From assembly GCF_018688495.1 (NCBI RefSeq), contig NZ_CP061320.1:1956586-2020585 (forward strand): a stretch of DNA of 64,000 nt, given 5' to 3'. Each line of letters begins with the position of its first letter. The first letter of the stretch is position 1. Position numbers and translations under genes: made by a program. Source of the DNA: Polynucleobacter sp. Adler-ghost. GTDB taxonomy: Bacteria > Pseudomonadota > Gammaproteobacteria > Burkholderiales > Burkholderiaceae. Under the pieces are notes generated by a model. It worked only from the letters and a program-made list of their open reading frames with translations. It was not told the origin of the DNA and did not search any database. This document shows positions 26,699-36,818 of this stretch, piece by piece.

Positions 26699-27499
26699 AT
26701 GAGCCCGAATTGCATCCTCGAACGTGTTTCCACCACCAAATCAACTAATGATGATTTATTAGCCCGTTGGCGTGCCGGTGAATTAATTGATCCCGTAGCT
26801 CGTATTGCCCACGATCAGACTTCCGGCAAGGGTAGGGCCGGAAGAATTTGGCTTTCCAATCCTGGAGATGCGCTGTGCTTCTCCTTAGCCTACCCATTCA
26901 ATAAACGCCCCCATGAATTGAGCGGACTGAGTCTAGTCATTGGACTGGCGGTTATTTCAGGCATTGCTGGAGCCTTAGGCATCAATGAAACTACTCTTCA
27001 TCAACAAGGTCTCAGGCTGAAGTGGCCCAATGATTTACTACTGAACAATGACAAACTTGGCGGCATCCTGATTGAAGGCGGACAAACTAGTCCAAGTTCG
27101 CCCACTTGGATGGTGATTGGCCTAGGGCTGAACTTACGTAATGCAGAATTGATTCAACAGAAATCAGAAAATCAAACTGCTTTAGGTGCTGCCGCTTTGG
27201 ATCAACTCGTATCTCATCATGCACCGATACCAGATACGGAGTTCATTTGGCTAAAGCTGATTGAGTCATTTGAAAGGCATTTAACCCAATTTGAACAACA
27301 TGGGTTTAGCTATTTTAAAAATTCATGGTCAAATTGGGACGCCTTTAATGGCCAGCCTGTTTGCATATCAGGCGCCGGCCAAGAGCCCATCATTGGTATC
27401 GCTTCCGGAGTAGATCACTCTGGCGCTCTTGTTCTTCTTCAGCATGACAAATCTATCGTCATTCATGCGGGCGATGTTTCTTTGCGAGCTCAATCATGA
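26699..27499 (+). CDS. birA: Biotin-[acetyl-CoA-carboxylase] ligase, monofunctional
   Basis: 266 residues with S-G-K-G-R-A-G-R-I-W (biotinyl-AMP loop) and L-K-W-P-N-D-L-L-L (catalytic lysine region), then G-G-I-L-I-E and the C-terminal SH3-like domain. No N-terminal helix-turn-helix is present, so it should ligate biotin but not repress transcription. It overlaps coaX by four bases. Confidence 0.95.
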   Translation: MSPNCILERVSTTKSTNDDLLARWRAGELIDPVARIAHDQTSGKGRAGRIWLSNPGDALCFSLAYPFNKRPHELSGLSLVIGLAVISGIAGALGINETTLHQQGLRLKWPNDLLLNNDKLGGILIEGGQTSPSSPTWMVIGLGLNLRNAELIQQKSENQTALGAAALDQLVSHHAPIPDTEFIWLKLIESFERHLTQFEQHGFSYFKNSWSNWDAFNGQPVCISGAGQEPIIGIASGVDHSGALVLLQHDKSIVIHAGDVSLRAQS

Positions 27500-28317
27500 G
27501 TCTGTATTTAGTATTTGATCTTGGCAACACTCGGCTCAAGTGGGCCGCAGTCGAATCTACACAAAACATTGCAGACCGCAATAAAAAACTATGGGCATAT
27601 TCTGGGTCGATCGGCACCAAATCTTTCCAGTCACCCGAACTACGCGCTGAGCTGTCTGCCTATATTTCTAAAACCTTACCTAAACCAGATGCTATTGGCT
27701 TTTGTTGCGTAGCAGGTGATGCTGCTATTGAAAATTTACGCAAGCTCTTTCCGCAATGGCAAGATCTTGAGTGGAAACAATTCACAGGCAGCAGTCCGTA
27801 TCAAGGCTTGCGAACACTCTATCAAGACCCCAGCAAATTGGGAGCAGATCGGTGGGCTGCACTGATTGGCGCAAGAGCTCTCTCCAGCACCAATACGCTG
27901 GTGATTAATGCTGGGACGGCCACTACCATTGACTTACTAGGCGGCAATGGCGTCCATTACGGTGGCTGGATCCTGCCAGGCTTAAACCTGATGCAAGAAA
28001 GCCTGCAACAAAATACAGCCCAACTTCCATTGGCAGTTCGGGCTAATAAGCCTGAAGCTCAAGCGAGCTTTGGCTTCACTACTGATGAGGCGATTACAGG
28101 CGGTTGTGATGCTGCGCAAATGGGGGCAATACTGCGGGCAGCCTACTTAGCCAAAGCGATGCATCATCCCGTTGAGCGAATTTGGCTTGATGGGGGCAAT
28201 GCCAAAATTTTGGCAAATGAAATTAAACAGTTTCCAGAGCTAGCAGCGCTACCAGTAGAACCCATTGAGGGCTTGGTACTACGCGGGCTTTGGGCTTGGC
28301 TCTTGCAAAACCTATAA
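27496..28317 (+). CDS. coaX: Type III pantothenate kinase
   Basis: 273 residues. The phosphate-binding F-D-L-G-N-T-R-L-K-W is at the start, with K-L-G-A-D-R-W-A-A-L-I-G-A and V-I-N-A-G-T-A-T-T-I-D-L-L in the middle. It catalyses the first step of coenzyme A synthesis; this class is known in Bordetella as Baf. It is translationally coupled to birA. Confidence 0.95.
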   Translation: MSLYLVFDLGNTRLKWAAVESTQNIADRNKKLWAYSGSIGTKSFQSPELRAELSAYISKTLPKPDAIGFCCVAGDAAIENLRKLFPQWQDLEWKQFTGSSPYQGLRTLYQDPSKLGADRWAALIGARALSSTNTLVINAGTATTIDLLGGNGVHYGGWILPGLNLMQESLQQNTAQLPLAVRANKPEAQASFGFTTDEAITGGCDAAQMGAILRAAYLAKAMHHPVERIWLDGGNAKILANEIKQFPELAALPVEPIEGLVLRGLWAWLLQNL

Positions 28318-28330
28318 ACCGCCAAACACC

Positions 28331-28822
28331 TTAACTTGTTCGGATCTTGCCCAATAGCGTTGTTGTAGAGCGCTCATATAAAAATGGGATAGCAACTGCT
28401 ACACCACCCCAAGTTTTCACGAGGCGAGTCTCCTCCAGGGAGTCGATTTCATAATCTCCTCCCTTAACGTAAATATCAGGATGAATCTTGGCAATCAGAT
28501 TCACCGGGGTCTGTTCTGTAAATAACACCGCCAAGTCGACACTCTCAAGCGCTGCCAATAAAGCCTGGCGATCAGATTCAGTATTAATAGGCCTGTCATC
28601 ACCCTTGCCTAGCATTTTGACCGAGGCATCTGAATTCACCCCTACTACAAGGCTAGCGCCCATTGCCCTAGCTTGGGCTAGGTAGCTGGCATGCCCTCGA
28701 TGCAGGATATCAAAGACGCCATTCGTAAATACCAAGGGTCTCGGAAGCGTCGCAATACGAGCCTCCAACTCAGTCGGAACGCAGACTTTAGATTCAAAAG
28801 AAGGTGGGGGTAAAGAACTCAT
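28331..28822 (-). CDS. rfaE2: Heptose 1-phosphate adenylyltransferase, monofunctional
   Basis: 163 residues with F-T-N-G-V-F-D-I-L-H-R-G-H (nucleotidyltransferase H-x-G-H) and V-K-G-G-D-Y. It corresponds to the C-terminal half of E. coli HldE; the kinase half is absent and must be encoded elsewhere. Makes ADP-heptose for lipopolysaccharide core. Confidence 0.92.
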   Translation of the reverse strand: MSSLPPPSFESKVCVPTELEARIATLPRPLVFTNGVFDILHRGHASYLAQARAMGASLVVGVNSDASVKMLGKGDDRPINTESDRQALLAALESVDLAVLFTEQTPVNLIAKIHPDIYVKGGDYEIDSLEETRLVKTWGGVAVAIPFLYERSTTTLLGKIRTS

Positions 28823-28913
28823 AGCGTCATATTAATGGCATTGGGCTAAATTCAACGATATTTGCCAGAATGTCTTAGACTTGGGGCATCCCCGTCCCAC
28901 CCAAAGGCTTAAG

Positions 28914-29489
28914 ATGATTCACCCTATGCCGCGTTACTTGCTGGCACTACTTTTCTTGCTTATAGCAATGCCGTTTGCAAAGGCAGCTCCCGCAGCTGGC
29001 AGTTGCAGCTCACTTCTATCGCACACCTTCCCAAGATTGCAGGATGAGGCACCTCAAAGCCTTTGCCAATATCAAGGCAAAGTTATTTTGGTTGTTAATA
29101 CAGCCAGTTTTTGTGGCTTCACGAGCCAATACGAGGGTCTTGAAAAGTTGTATGCCAAATACAAAGACCGCGGCTTAGTTGTACTAGGATTTCCATCAAA
29201 CGATTTTGGCCAACAAGAGCCGGGTAGCAATAAAGATATCGCAGACTTCTGTAAAAATACCTATGACGTGAAATTCCCTATGTTCGCTAAGAGCTCAGTT
29301 AGCGGAAGTAATCCAAATGCACTATTTAAAATGCTGATAGCTAAAACGGGGACAACACCGAAGTGGAATTTTTATAAGTACCTCATTGATCGAAATGGAA
29401 ATGTAGTCGATTCGTTTGGCAGTATGACAAAACCAACAAGCACCAGTATTACCAGTGAGATAGAGAAACTTCTTGGAGAAAAAATTTAG
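28914..29489 (+). CDS. Exported glutathione peroxidase, cysteine type
   Basis: 191 residues from ATG 28914 (AAGG six bases upstream); the earlier TTG adds eleven residues and is less likely. A signal peptide ends near A-K-A-A-P (about 25). N-T-A-S-F-C67-G-F-T carries the peroxidatic cysteine where animals have selenocysteine, and F-P-S-N-D-F-G-Q-Q-E-P-G is intact. Likely reduces peroxides in the periplasm, using thioredoxin or glutathione. Its stop overlaps the GTG of the next gene, so it may head the lipid-modification run. Confidence 0.9.
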   Translation: MIHPMPRYLLALLFLLIAMPFAKAAPAAGSCSSLLSHTFPRLQDEAPQSLCQYQGKVILVVNTASFCGFTSQYEGLEKLYAKYKDRGLVVLGFPSNDFGQQEPGSNKDIADFCKNTYDVKFPMFAKSSVSGSNPNALFKMLIAKTGTTPKWNFYKYLIDRNGNVVDSFGSMTKPTSTSITSEIEKLLGEKI

Positions 29490-30877
29490 TGAGTAAGAAA
29501 AAAGTTGCCATCATTGGCGCTGGTATCTCTGGCCTAGGATGTGCATACGCATTAAGGCAGCATCCAGATTTGGAGATCACCCTATTTGAAGGTGGCAAGC
29601 ATATTGGTGGCCATAGTAATACTGTCGATCTCACACTAGAGTCCCCTCACGGCCAGATGACCTATGGAGTCGATACTGGATTTTTAGTATTTAATCGAAA
29701 AACCTATCCTCGCTTAGTTCGTCTGTTTGAAGAAATTCAGGTTCCGATTGCGCCATCAGAAATGTCTTTTTCAGTATCTATTGATGCGGGAGTAAAAACA
29801 GGACGTAGTAAAAAAATTGAATGGGCTGGTAACGACCTCAACTCCTTCTTTGGCCAAAGGTCTAATTTGTTCTCGCCATCATTCTGGAGAATGGCTTATG
29901 ACATCTTGCGCTTTAATCGTCTCGCTACTAGACTCGCAGAAGAACAAATTACTGCCAAACTAGAATATTCAGAACCAGATGAGCGCATTAAAGATTTTCT
30001 AGATCGCAATCGTTTTAGCACTAGCTTTAGAGAAAATTATTTTTTGCCGATGATTGGCGCTATTTGGTCATGCTCTGTTGAGCAGATGCTAGAGTTTCCG
30101 ATTCAGACTATGGTCCGCTTCTGTCATAACCATGGTCTTCTCCAAATCCAAAATCGCCCGCAATGGCTTACTGTTAAAGGCGGCTCCCGCGAGTACGTAA
30201 AACTTTTGGTAGTGGCACTGGAAAAACATCAAGTTCAATTTGTACGAGAGTCTGTCTCTCGAGTCAATGCGAAAAAAACAGATGACTCTCCAGTCGAAGT
30301 GATTACATCCTCTGGGCTGTACCAGTTTGATGAAGTGGTCATGGCATGTCATAGCGATCAGACTTTAGAGTTGGTTCATGGCATTGAACAAGGCGCGCGT
30401 AATATTTTGGCATCGGTTCCTTACCAGAAAAATCGCGCAATTTTGCATACAGATGTTAACTTCTTACCCGCTACTAAACGTTGCTGGGCTGCTTGGAATT
30501 ACACCGCAAAATCTGGAGCAACTCCGACTTCGCAACAACACGTAAGCGTGAATTATTTAATCAACCGCCTACAACCCCTACCCCAAGTATTCGAGGGCAC
30601 ACAAATTATTGTGAGCTTGAACCCATTGACGGATCCCAATCCAAAATTGGTGCATGAAGAAATCCATTACTCACATCCCGTCTTTGATATGCGCGCCGTG
30701 CAGGCACAAAAGGAGCTGCCTTTAATTCAGGGTAATGCTTCGATCTGGTATTGCGGAGCATGGACAGGATTTGGTTTTCATGAGGATGGTCTGCGCTCAG
30801 GCGAATTGGTAGCAATGGATCTCATGGAGAGCATTTCTCATCGAGCTAAATCAAACTCCATTAAAGATTCTCAGTAA
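29489..30877 (+). CDS. FAD-dependent oxidoreductase (amine oxidase fold, COG2907-like)
   Basis: 462 residues from a GTG overlapping the preceding stop. The dinucleotide fold is I-I-G-A-G-I-S-G-L-G-C-A-Y-A-L, followed by F-E-G-G-K-H-I-G-G-H-S-N-T and the closing W-Y-C-G-A-W-T-G-F-G-F-H-E-D-G-L-R-S-G. Such proteins are regularly encoded with DUF1365 and a cyclopropane-fatty-acid synthase-like enzyme, as here. A role in fatty-acyl chain oxidation or desaturation is inferred from that linkage. Confidence 0.9.
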   Translation: MSKKKVAIIGAGISGLGCAYALRQHPDLEITLFEGGKHIGGHSNTVDLTLESPHGQMTYGVDTGFLVFNRKTYPRLVRLFEEIQVPIAPSEMSFSVSIDAGVKTGRSKKIEWAGNDLNSFFGQRSNLFSPSFWRMAYDILRFNRLATRLAEEQITAKLEYSEPDERIKDFLDRNRFSTSFRENYFLPMIGAIWSCSVEQMLEFPIQTMVRFCHNHGLLQIQNRPQWLTVKGGSREYVKLLVVALEKHQVQFVRESVSRVNAKKTDDSPVEVITSSGLYQFDEVVMACHSDQTLELVHGIEQGARNILASVPYQKNRAILHTDVNFLPATKRCWAAWNYTAKSGATPTSQQHVSVNYLINRLQPLPQVFEGTQIIVSLNPLTDPNPKLVHEEIHYSHPVFDMRAVQAQKELPLIQGNASIWYCGAWTGFGFHEDGLRSGELVAMDLMESISHRAKSNSIKDSQ

Positions 30878-31663
30878 ATGAATTTACCAACGATTAATTT
30901 TGGAGCTGTAAAGCATCGACGCTTTCGCCCCGCTATTAATGCGTTTGGCTACGGCGTATTTACTGTCTCTATTCCAATGCGTGCACGCAGAAATGATCCA
31001 ACATTACTCAGTCAGCATGGTCTGAAAGATAAACAATTCGGACTTTTTTCCTTTTTTGACCAAGACCATGGATTAGGCAATGAGAACAGCCTGTCCTGGA
31101 TCGAATCGATCCTTAAAGAAAATCACATTCATCATGATGATGGTGAGATTTGGCTGCACACTTTTCCGCGAGTGCTCGGCTATGTCTTTAATCCGGTCAG
31201 CTTTTGGATCTGCACCCGAACTAATGGGCAAGTTCATGCGGTACTCGCTGAAGTGAATAACACCTTTGGCGAACGGCACTGCTATCTACTTCATCATGAC
31301 TCTGGCAAAGCCCTGCAATCTGGAGAGACGCTTATTAGCAACAAGGTATTTCATGTCTCGCCTTTTTGTGACGTCCGGGGGGAGTACCACTTCCGTTTTT
31401 TGTTTCCCCAAGATAGCAATTCAAAGCGGAATATTGTTTGTCGGATTGAGTTGCACGAGGACGGTGCTCCATTAATTAATACCAGTATTAGCGGTCTAGC
31501 TCAGCCATTGACTAAAAGCGCTCTCTATCTTGCCTTTCTGCGCTACCCTCTTATGAGTTTGGGTGTCATTGGTCGAATTCACTGGCAGGCATTGAAATTA
31601 TGGCTAAAAGGTGTACCCTTTCACTCAAAACCTAAACCACCAGAACTTGAAGTTACTCGATGA
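30878..31663 (+). CDS. DUF1365 domain protein
   Basis: 261 residues beginning immediately after the flavoprotein stop. Conserved blocks are H-R-R-F-R-P-A-I-N-A-F-G-Y, F-P-R-V-L-G-Y-V-F-N-P-V-S-F-W, E-V-N-N-T-F-G-E-R-H and K-V-F-H-V-S-P-F. These define DUF1365. Biochemical function is not established; it is nearly always beside a flavoprotein and a CFA-synthase-like gene. Confidence 0.93.
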   Translation: MNLPTINFGAVKHRRFRPAINAFGYGVFTVSIPMRARRNDPTLLSQHGLKDKQFGLFSFFDQDHGLGNENSLSWIESILKENHIHHDDGEIWLHTFPRVLGYVFNPVSFWICTRTNGQVHAVLAEVNNTFGERHCYLLHHDSGKALQSGETLISNKVFHVSPFCDVRGEYHFRFLFPQDSNSKRNIVCRIELHEDGAPLINTSISGLAQPLTKSALYLAFLRYPLMSLGVIGRIHWQALKLWLKGVPFHSKPKPPELEVTR

Positions 31664-32955
31664 ATCGCCCCGGTCAAACACTGCTATCTCGCCTCACCTT
31701 CTCTCGTCCTGAAAGGCGAAAATCTAAACTGCAGCAAGGTAATACAAGCACAGTGGCCCTACTGGGTCTTTTGGCTCAATTACGCAGCGGGCATTTAGTA
31801 CTCACCCTTCCCAATAATGAAGTAAGGGAGTTTGGCAATAACTCAGACCAACTTCATGCAGAAATTCAAGTTTTAGATTGGTCTGTATTTAAACAAGTTT
31901 TATCTCATGGTGATATCGGCTTTGCCGAAAGCTATATCCGGGGTGAATGGAATACACCCGATCTCAAAGCAGTTCTAGAGCTAGCCATTCGAAATCGCAC
32001 TATCCTAGAGAAAGCAATTTATGGTAGCTGGCTTGGATCCATAGCCTATCGTCTGAGACATTGGTTTAGAGACAACTCTAAATCCGGAAGCCGTAAAAAT
32101 ATTCATGCGCACTATGACTTGGGTAACGCCTTCTACGCACTCTGGCTAGACCCCACAATGAGCTACTCGAGTGCATGGTTCTCTGAGGGTGATAAGCAAT
32201 CACTCATGGACGCTCAGCGTGCAAAAATTAAACGTATCTTAGACTCCATCCACGCTAAGGAAGGGGATCAACTCCTAGAGATAGGTTGTGGTTGGGGCGG
32301 CTTTATGGAAGAAGCCTTACGCAATGGCAATCAAGTCACGGGTCTGACATTGTCGACTGAACAAAAGGCGTTTGCAGACTCTAGACTTAAAAAAATCTCT
32401 GCAGAAATCCCCAATACAAAGCAATTTGAGGTTCGGCTGCAAGACTATCGGGACTGTCAAGAGCAATTTGATGGCATCGCCTCTATTGAAATGTTTGAAG
32501 CGGTTGGTGAAAACCATTGGACCGAATACTTTCAAACAGTTGCAAAACGACTCAAAGCAGGTGGTCGGGCTTGCATCCAAACTATCGTAATTGCAGATGA
32601 TTTATTTGATCGCTATCGCCAAAGTACCGACTTTATTCAGCAGTATGTTTTTCCAGGAGGTATGCTCCCCTCTCCTACTAAATTTAAAGCTGCTGCGGCT
32701 AGTGCAGGTTTAGAGCTTGAGGCAGAGTTTGCCTTTGGCGCTGACTATGCCAAAACCTTATGCCTATGGCGTGATAGCTTCAATCACAAGATTGAAGAAA
32801 TTTATCGCCTTGGTTTCGATGAGGCATTTATTAGGCTCTGGAATTTTTATCTCATGTATTGCGCCGCTGGATTTTCTGAAAAGAATATTGATGTAGTGCA
32901 ATACACCCTCAAACATAAAGATGTCATTCATTCAAGTGATGCACTACGCCCATGA
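31660..32955 (+). CDS. Cyclopropane-fatty-acyl-phospholipid synthase family methyltransferase
   Basis: 431 residues: an N-terminal lipid-binding part and a SAM methyltransferase domain with L-L-E-I-G-C-G-W-G-G-F. A-H-Y-D-L-G-N-A-F-Y, M-S-Y-S-S-A-W-F and Q-Q-Y-V-F-P-G-G-M-L-P are family hallmarks. It adds a methyl group from SAM to unsaturated acyl chains in phospholipids; the product may be cyclopropane, methyl-branched or, in some lineages, the precursor of furan fatty acids. Overlaps neighbours by four bases on each side. Confidence 0.92.
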   Translation: MNRPGQTLLSRLTFSRPERRKSKLQQGNTSTVALLGLLAQLRSGHLVLTLPNNEVREFGNNSDQLHAEIQVLDWSVFKQVLSHGDIGFAESYIRGEWNTPDLKAVLELAIRNRTILEKAIYGSWLGSIAYRLRHWFRDNSKSGSRKNIHAHYDLGNAFYALWLDPTMSYSSAWFSEGDKQSLMDAQRAKIKRILDSIHAKEGDQLLEIGCGWGGFMEEALRNGNQVTGLTLSTEQKAFADSRLKKISAEIPNTKQFEVRLQDYRDCQEQFDGIASIEMFEAVGENHWTEYFQTVAKRLKAGGRACIQTIVIADDLFDRYRQSTDFIQQYVFPGGMLPSPTKFKAAAASAGLELEAEFAFGADYAKTLCLWRDSFNHKIEEIYRLGFDEAFIRLWNFYLMYCAAGFSEKNIDVVQYTLKHKDVIHSSDALRP

Positions 32956-33728
32956 AACAAAAAGGGATAGATTCATTTGTTAATCAACGAATTTGGGTCA
33001 TTGGGGCTTCCAGCGGTATTGGCGAGGCCTGCACAAAAGCTTTTATCAAGGCGGGCGCAAAAGTCGCCCTCTCTAGCCGTCGTGCCGAGCGGCTTGATAC
33101 TCTCGCACAATCTGCTACGCCAGAACAGGCTTTGGCGCTCCCACTAGATGTCACTCACCAAGAGCAGTTGGCCTCTGCCTACCGAAGAATCCTAGAGGCT
33201 TGGGGTGGCTTAGATCTACTGTTGTTTGTCTCGGGCGTATACACCCCCTTACGTGCTGATAATTTTGAATTTGATATTGCACAGAAAACAATTGATGCCA
33301 ATCTGCTCGGCCCCATGCGGGCAGTCAGCATTGTTATGCCTGATATGCTCAAAGCGCATGCTGGTCATATTGCTATCGTTGGTAGCGTCGCGGGATATAG
33401 TGGACTACCTAAAGCCTTAGCGTATGGGCCAAGTAAAGCAGGAATTATTAATTTCTGTGAAACCCTGTATTACGACTTACTTCCGCAGGGCGTGAGCGTG
33501 CATATGATTTCACCAGGATTTGTTGCAACAGAGGCTACTGCACAGAATGATTTTGAGATGCCAGCGCTCATCACTGCCGATGAGGCCGCTCAAAAAATCC
33601 TTGCAGGACTTCAGGCTGGAGAATTTGATATTCACTTCCCTAAGCGGTTTTCAGGATTCTTAAAATTCCTCAGAATCCTGCCCTACCCGCTTTACTTTTG
33701 GATTATCCGGCGCTTCGTCAAAATATAA
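32952..33728 (+). CDS. Short-chain dehydrogenase/reductase
   Basis: 258 residues of the classical SDR type: cofactor motif G-A-S-S-G-I-G-E-A, N-A-N-L-L-G region, catalytic serine in I-V-G-S-V-A-G-Y-S and Y-G-P-S-K (Tyr-Lys). The C-terminus (L-P-Y-P-L-Y-F-W-I-I-R-R-F-V) looks membrane-associating. It ends the four-gene overlapping run and may act on fatty-acyl or aldehyde products. Confidence 0.9.
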   Translation: MKQKGIDSFVNQRIWVIGASSGIGEACTKAFIKAGAKVALSSRRAERLDTLAQSATPEQALALPLDVTHQEQLASAYRRILEAWGGLDLLLFVSGVYTPLRADNFEFDIAQKTIDANLLGPMRAVSIVMPDMLKAHAGHIAIVGSVAGYSGLPKALAYGPSKAGIINFCETLYYDLLPQGVSVHMISPGFVATEATAQNDFEMPALITADEAAQKILAGLQAGEFDIHFPKRFSGFLKFLRILPYPLYFWIIRRFVKI

Positions 33729-33737
33729 GATCCAGAA

Positions 33738-34400
33738 TTACTTGTACTTATCCTTGCGGATTTTTTGCTCCAAGTGCTCCATTACAGCAATCGCTTTTGC
33801 CTTGGTTCCAGCAATAGATGGGGATGTTACATAGCGACCCTGCATCACAATCGTTGGCACGCCATCAATACGATAAGCATCAGCCATCTGTCTTGCAGCA
33901 CGAGCTTTTGATACAACGGCAAATGAGCGATAAGCAGCTAAGAAAGTATTGCGATCGATACCTTGTGAGGCCACCCAATCGGCGATCTCATTTTCTGTCA
34001 TGAGGCGCTTATTTTCTTTGTGCATGGCATACATGACTTTGTCATTCATCGCCTCGCCCTTACCCATGGACTCTAAGGCATAGAACAGCTGACTGTGCGG
34101 CATGAAATCATCACGGAAAGCAACGGGCACTTTACGGAATGTCACATCCTTTGCTTGGCGCTTAAGCCATGCATTGAGCTCTGGCTCAAAATCATAACAA
34201 TGCGGGCAACCATACCAAAAGAACTCGATAACCTCGACCTTGCCTTTGGCCTCAACTGGCTGAGGGGTAGGTAAAATACGATAATCAAACCCCTCTTCAA
34301 TCTTAGGACTTTGTGCAGTAGCAAGGCCTGAAAAAGAAAATGCTAAGCCGAGAATAGTGGCAGATAAAAAGGTTCTTTTAGATTTAGATAATGTAATCAT
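33738..34400 (-). CDS. dsbA: Thiol:disulfide interchange protein DsbA
   Basis: 220 residues with a signal peptide (about 1-29, A-T-A-Q) and the thioredoxin-fold active site C65-P-H-C68. The cis-proline segment is D-G-V-P-T-I-V-M-Q. Introduces disulfides in the periplasm. Its ATG overlaps the SPOR protein stop by four bases. Confidence 0.96.
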   Translation of the reverse strand: MITLSKSKRTFLSATILGLAFSFSGLATAQSPKIEEGFDYRILPTPQPVEAKGKVEVIEFFWYGCPHCYDFEPELNAWLKRQAKDVTFRKVPVAFRDDFMPHSQLFYALESMGKGEAMNDKVMYAMHKENKRLMTENEIADWVASQGIDRNTFLAAYRSFAVVSKARAARQMADAYRIDGVPTIVMQGRYVTSPSIAGTKAKAIAVMEHLEQKIRKDKYK

Positions 34401-35005
34401 GATTTGCTAGATTTAATGACACTCGGTTTAATGCCCATGCCATTGAGCTTATCACGCACGGGATTGCTTTCGTCAACACTGTTGTATGGGCCAACACGTA
34501 CACGCCAAAGCGTATTGCCCTCACTATTAATCTCACTTAATTGAGATTGAATACCTTGAATCGCTAAACTCGCTTTTTGTGCATCTGCATCGGCACGCTT
34601 ATTAAAGGCACCTACCTGTAAGAAATAAATTGCATCCGATTTTGCTGCTGGAGCTGGTTCTGCCGGCTTTTTACCATTAGCCACATCAGCAATTGGATCT
34701 GGCGCACTCGCTACGGGTGCAGCTGACTTGCCTTGTAGTGGTTTATTCAAATCTAGAGCCTCTGCTGGAGCAGTCACCTCACCTTCTGCCGGCGCTGATC
34801 CCGGCTTAATGATTAAAGGGAGATTGGGGGCTCTGACTCCAGGGCGCTCTTGCGGCGTATTTTTGGAAAGGTAGAAGGCAATCACAAAAGCGACGCCAAG
34901 GCCAACACCCAGCCCTAAGATAAAGCCAAGAATAGTACCGCCATACTCCGGGCTCGAAGACTGGGTCTTTGGCGTAAAGCTAGTGTATTGATTATTTTTT
35001 TTCAT
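34397..35005 (-). CDS. SPOR domain protein
   Basis: 202 residues: a cytoplasmic N-terminus, one membrane helix (about 23-45), a proline/alanine-rich linker and a C-terminal SPOR domain (F-L-Q-V-G-A-F, L-W-R-V-R-V-G-P-Y). SPOR domains bind denuded peptidoglycan glycans at the division septum, suggesting an FtsN-like role, which is inferred. Lies between argS and dsbA. Confidence 0.92.
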   Translation of the reverse strand: MKKNNQYTSFTPKTQSSSPEYGGTILGFILGLGVGLGVAFVIAFYLSKNTPQERPGVRAPNLPLIIKPGSAPAEGEVTAPAEALDLNKPLQGKSAAPVASAPDPIADVANGKKPAEPAPAAKSDAIYFLQVGAFNKRADADAQKASLAIQGIQSQLSEINSEGNTLWRVRVGPYNSVDESNPVRDKLNGMGIKPSVIKSSKS

Positions 35006-35055
35006 CGTATCCCCATCCTTCTTTTTACTTCTTAAGCGCTGGCAATTACTACAGC

Positions 35056-36783
35056 TTACATCTTAGCGGGTGCTGATACACCTAATACTTTTAATCCATT
35101 TTCAAGCACTTGACGCGTTGCTAGGAGCAATGCAAGGCGCGCCAATTTTAATGCGGGATCATCTACTAAGACGCGATCTGCGTTATAGAAAGTATGAAAG
35201 TCTCCTGCTAAATCACGCAAGTAAAAAGCTAAAGCATGTGGCGCTAAATCTGCAGCCGCATCAGTAAGCATTTCTGGATATTCAGCTAAACGACGCAACA
35301 AATGATCCGAGGCTTTACTTTGCAACAGGGAGAGGTCTGCGTCTTTTAGGTCTGATACTTTTCCACCCCATTGGGTCAGAATTGAACAAATACGCGCATG
35401 GGCATATTGCACATAAAACACGGGATTCTCATCATTCTGCTGTAATGCCAAATCAACATCAAAGACAAACTCTGTATCAGCTTTACGGGAGATAAGGAAG
35501 AAACGCACGGCATCTCTTCCACGCTGAATGGCTAGTTCACGCTCATCAGCTGTCATCTCTGGTGTAACACCTCCAGACCACTCAACCAAGTCACGCACAG
35601 TCACATAGGAACCGGCACGTTTAGAAATTTTGACTTCTTCGCCGTGCCGCATCACCGTCACCATCTTGTGTAATACGTAGTCAGGGTAGGTTTTCGGAAT
35701 ATTCCAACCACGCTTCTGTGCCACACCCTGTAAGCCCGAGCGAACACGGGCAATAGTGCCGTGGTGATCACTCCCTTGGACGTTAATTACTTTTTTAAAG
35801 CCCCGATTCCATTTACTGGTGTGATAGGCAACATCAGGCACAAAGTAGGTAAAGCTACCATCAGACTTACGCATGACGCGATCTTTATCATCGCCATCAT
35901 CTGTTGTCTTGAGCCAAAGCGCGCCCTCAGACTCATAGGTCTTGCCAATGCTCTGCAGCTCTTCGACAATTTTTGCAACACTGCCATCGGTATATAAGGA
36001 GGACTCTAAGTAATAGCAATCAAACTTCACGCCAAATGTTTTTAAGTCAATATCTTGCTCATTGCGTAAATACGCAACAGCAAATTGACGAATGGCTTCA
36101 AGATCATCTTGATATTGAGATGAATCCTTAAAAGCAGCCGCAATCTCCGCAATATATTCACCGTTATAAGCACTCTCTGGCCAAGTGGCATCACCTGGTT
36201 TAAGTCCGTTTAATCGAGCTTGCACTGAGAGCGCCAAGTTTGCAATCTGGACTCCAGCATCGTTGTAATAAAACTCGCGGTGCACCTTAATACCCTGAGT
36301 TGCCAATAGATTTGCTAACGCATCGCCTAGCGCAGCTTGTCGACCATGACCCACATGTAGTGGGCCAGTAGGATTAGCAGATACAAACTCAATCATGGCG
36401 CTAGCAACTGGGGCTGACTCTGACGCTAGCTGACCAAACTGAGATCCCGAGGTGAGGACTTCTTGCACCACAACAGTTTTAGCGGCATTGCTGAGGCGAA
36501 AATTAATAAAGCCAGGCCCTGCAATTTCGCAGGAGGCAATGAGATCGCTATAGCCAGGCTGCTGCTCTAAACGCTCAAGCAGGGCTTGTGCCAATTCCCT
36601 AGGATTTAACTTCCAAGCCTTGGAAAGCTGAAGTGCAATATTGCAAGCGATATCCCCATGGTCTACCGCCTTAGGACGCTCTAAGCGAGGCGCGGGGGTA
36701 TCGCCCAAACCACGCTCTTGGGCAAGACCCTGAAGAGCCGCACTCAGCATTTCAATTAAACGATTTTTATTAGTTAACAACAT
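35056..36783 (-). CDS. argS: Arginyl-tRNA synthetase
   Basis: 575 residues. The class I signature is in [15 protein letters not shown] and the KMSKS-like loop is replaced by K-I-S-K-R-A-G, normal for many ArgS. Charges tRNA-Arg. Divergent from the DUF1840 gene; transcription continues into the SPOR and dsbA genes. Confidence 0.97.
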   Translation of the reverse strand: MLLTNKNRLIEMLSAALQGLAQERGLGDTPAPRLERPKAVDHGDIACNIALQLSKAWKLNPRELAQALLERLEQQPGYSDLIASCEIAGPGFINFRLSNAAKTVVVQEVLTSGSQFGQLASESAPVASAMIEFVSANPTGPLHVGHGRQAALGDALANLLATQGIKVHREFYYNDAGVQIANLALSVQARLNGLKPGDATWPESAYNGEYIAEIAAAFKDSSQYQDDLEAIRQFAVAYLRNEQDIDLKTFGVKFDCYYLESSLYTDGSVAKIVEELQSIGKTYESEGALWLKTTDDGDDKDRVMRKSDGSFTYFVPDVAYHTSKWNRGFKKVINVQGSDHHGTIARVRSGLQGVAQKRGWNIPKTYPDYVLHKMVTVMRHGEEVKISKRAGSYVTVRDLVEWSGGVTPEMTADERELAIQRGRDAVRFFLISRKADTEFVFDVDLALQQNDENPVFYVQYAHARICSILTQWGGKVSDLKDADLSLLQSKASDHLLRRLAEYPEMLTDAAADLAPHALAFYLRDLAGDFHTFYNADRVLVDDPALKLARLALLLATRQVLENGLKVLGVSAPAKM

Positions 36784-36818
36784 AGATAAGTGAGTTTATC
36801 AGGTGGTAAGCTATTGAA

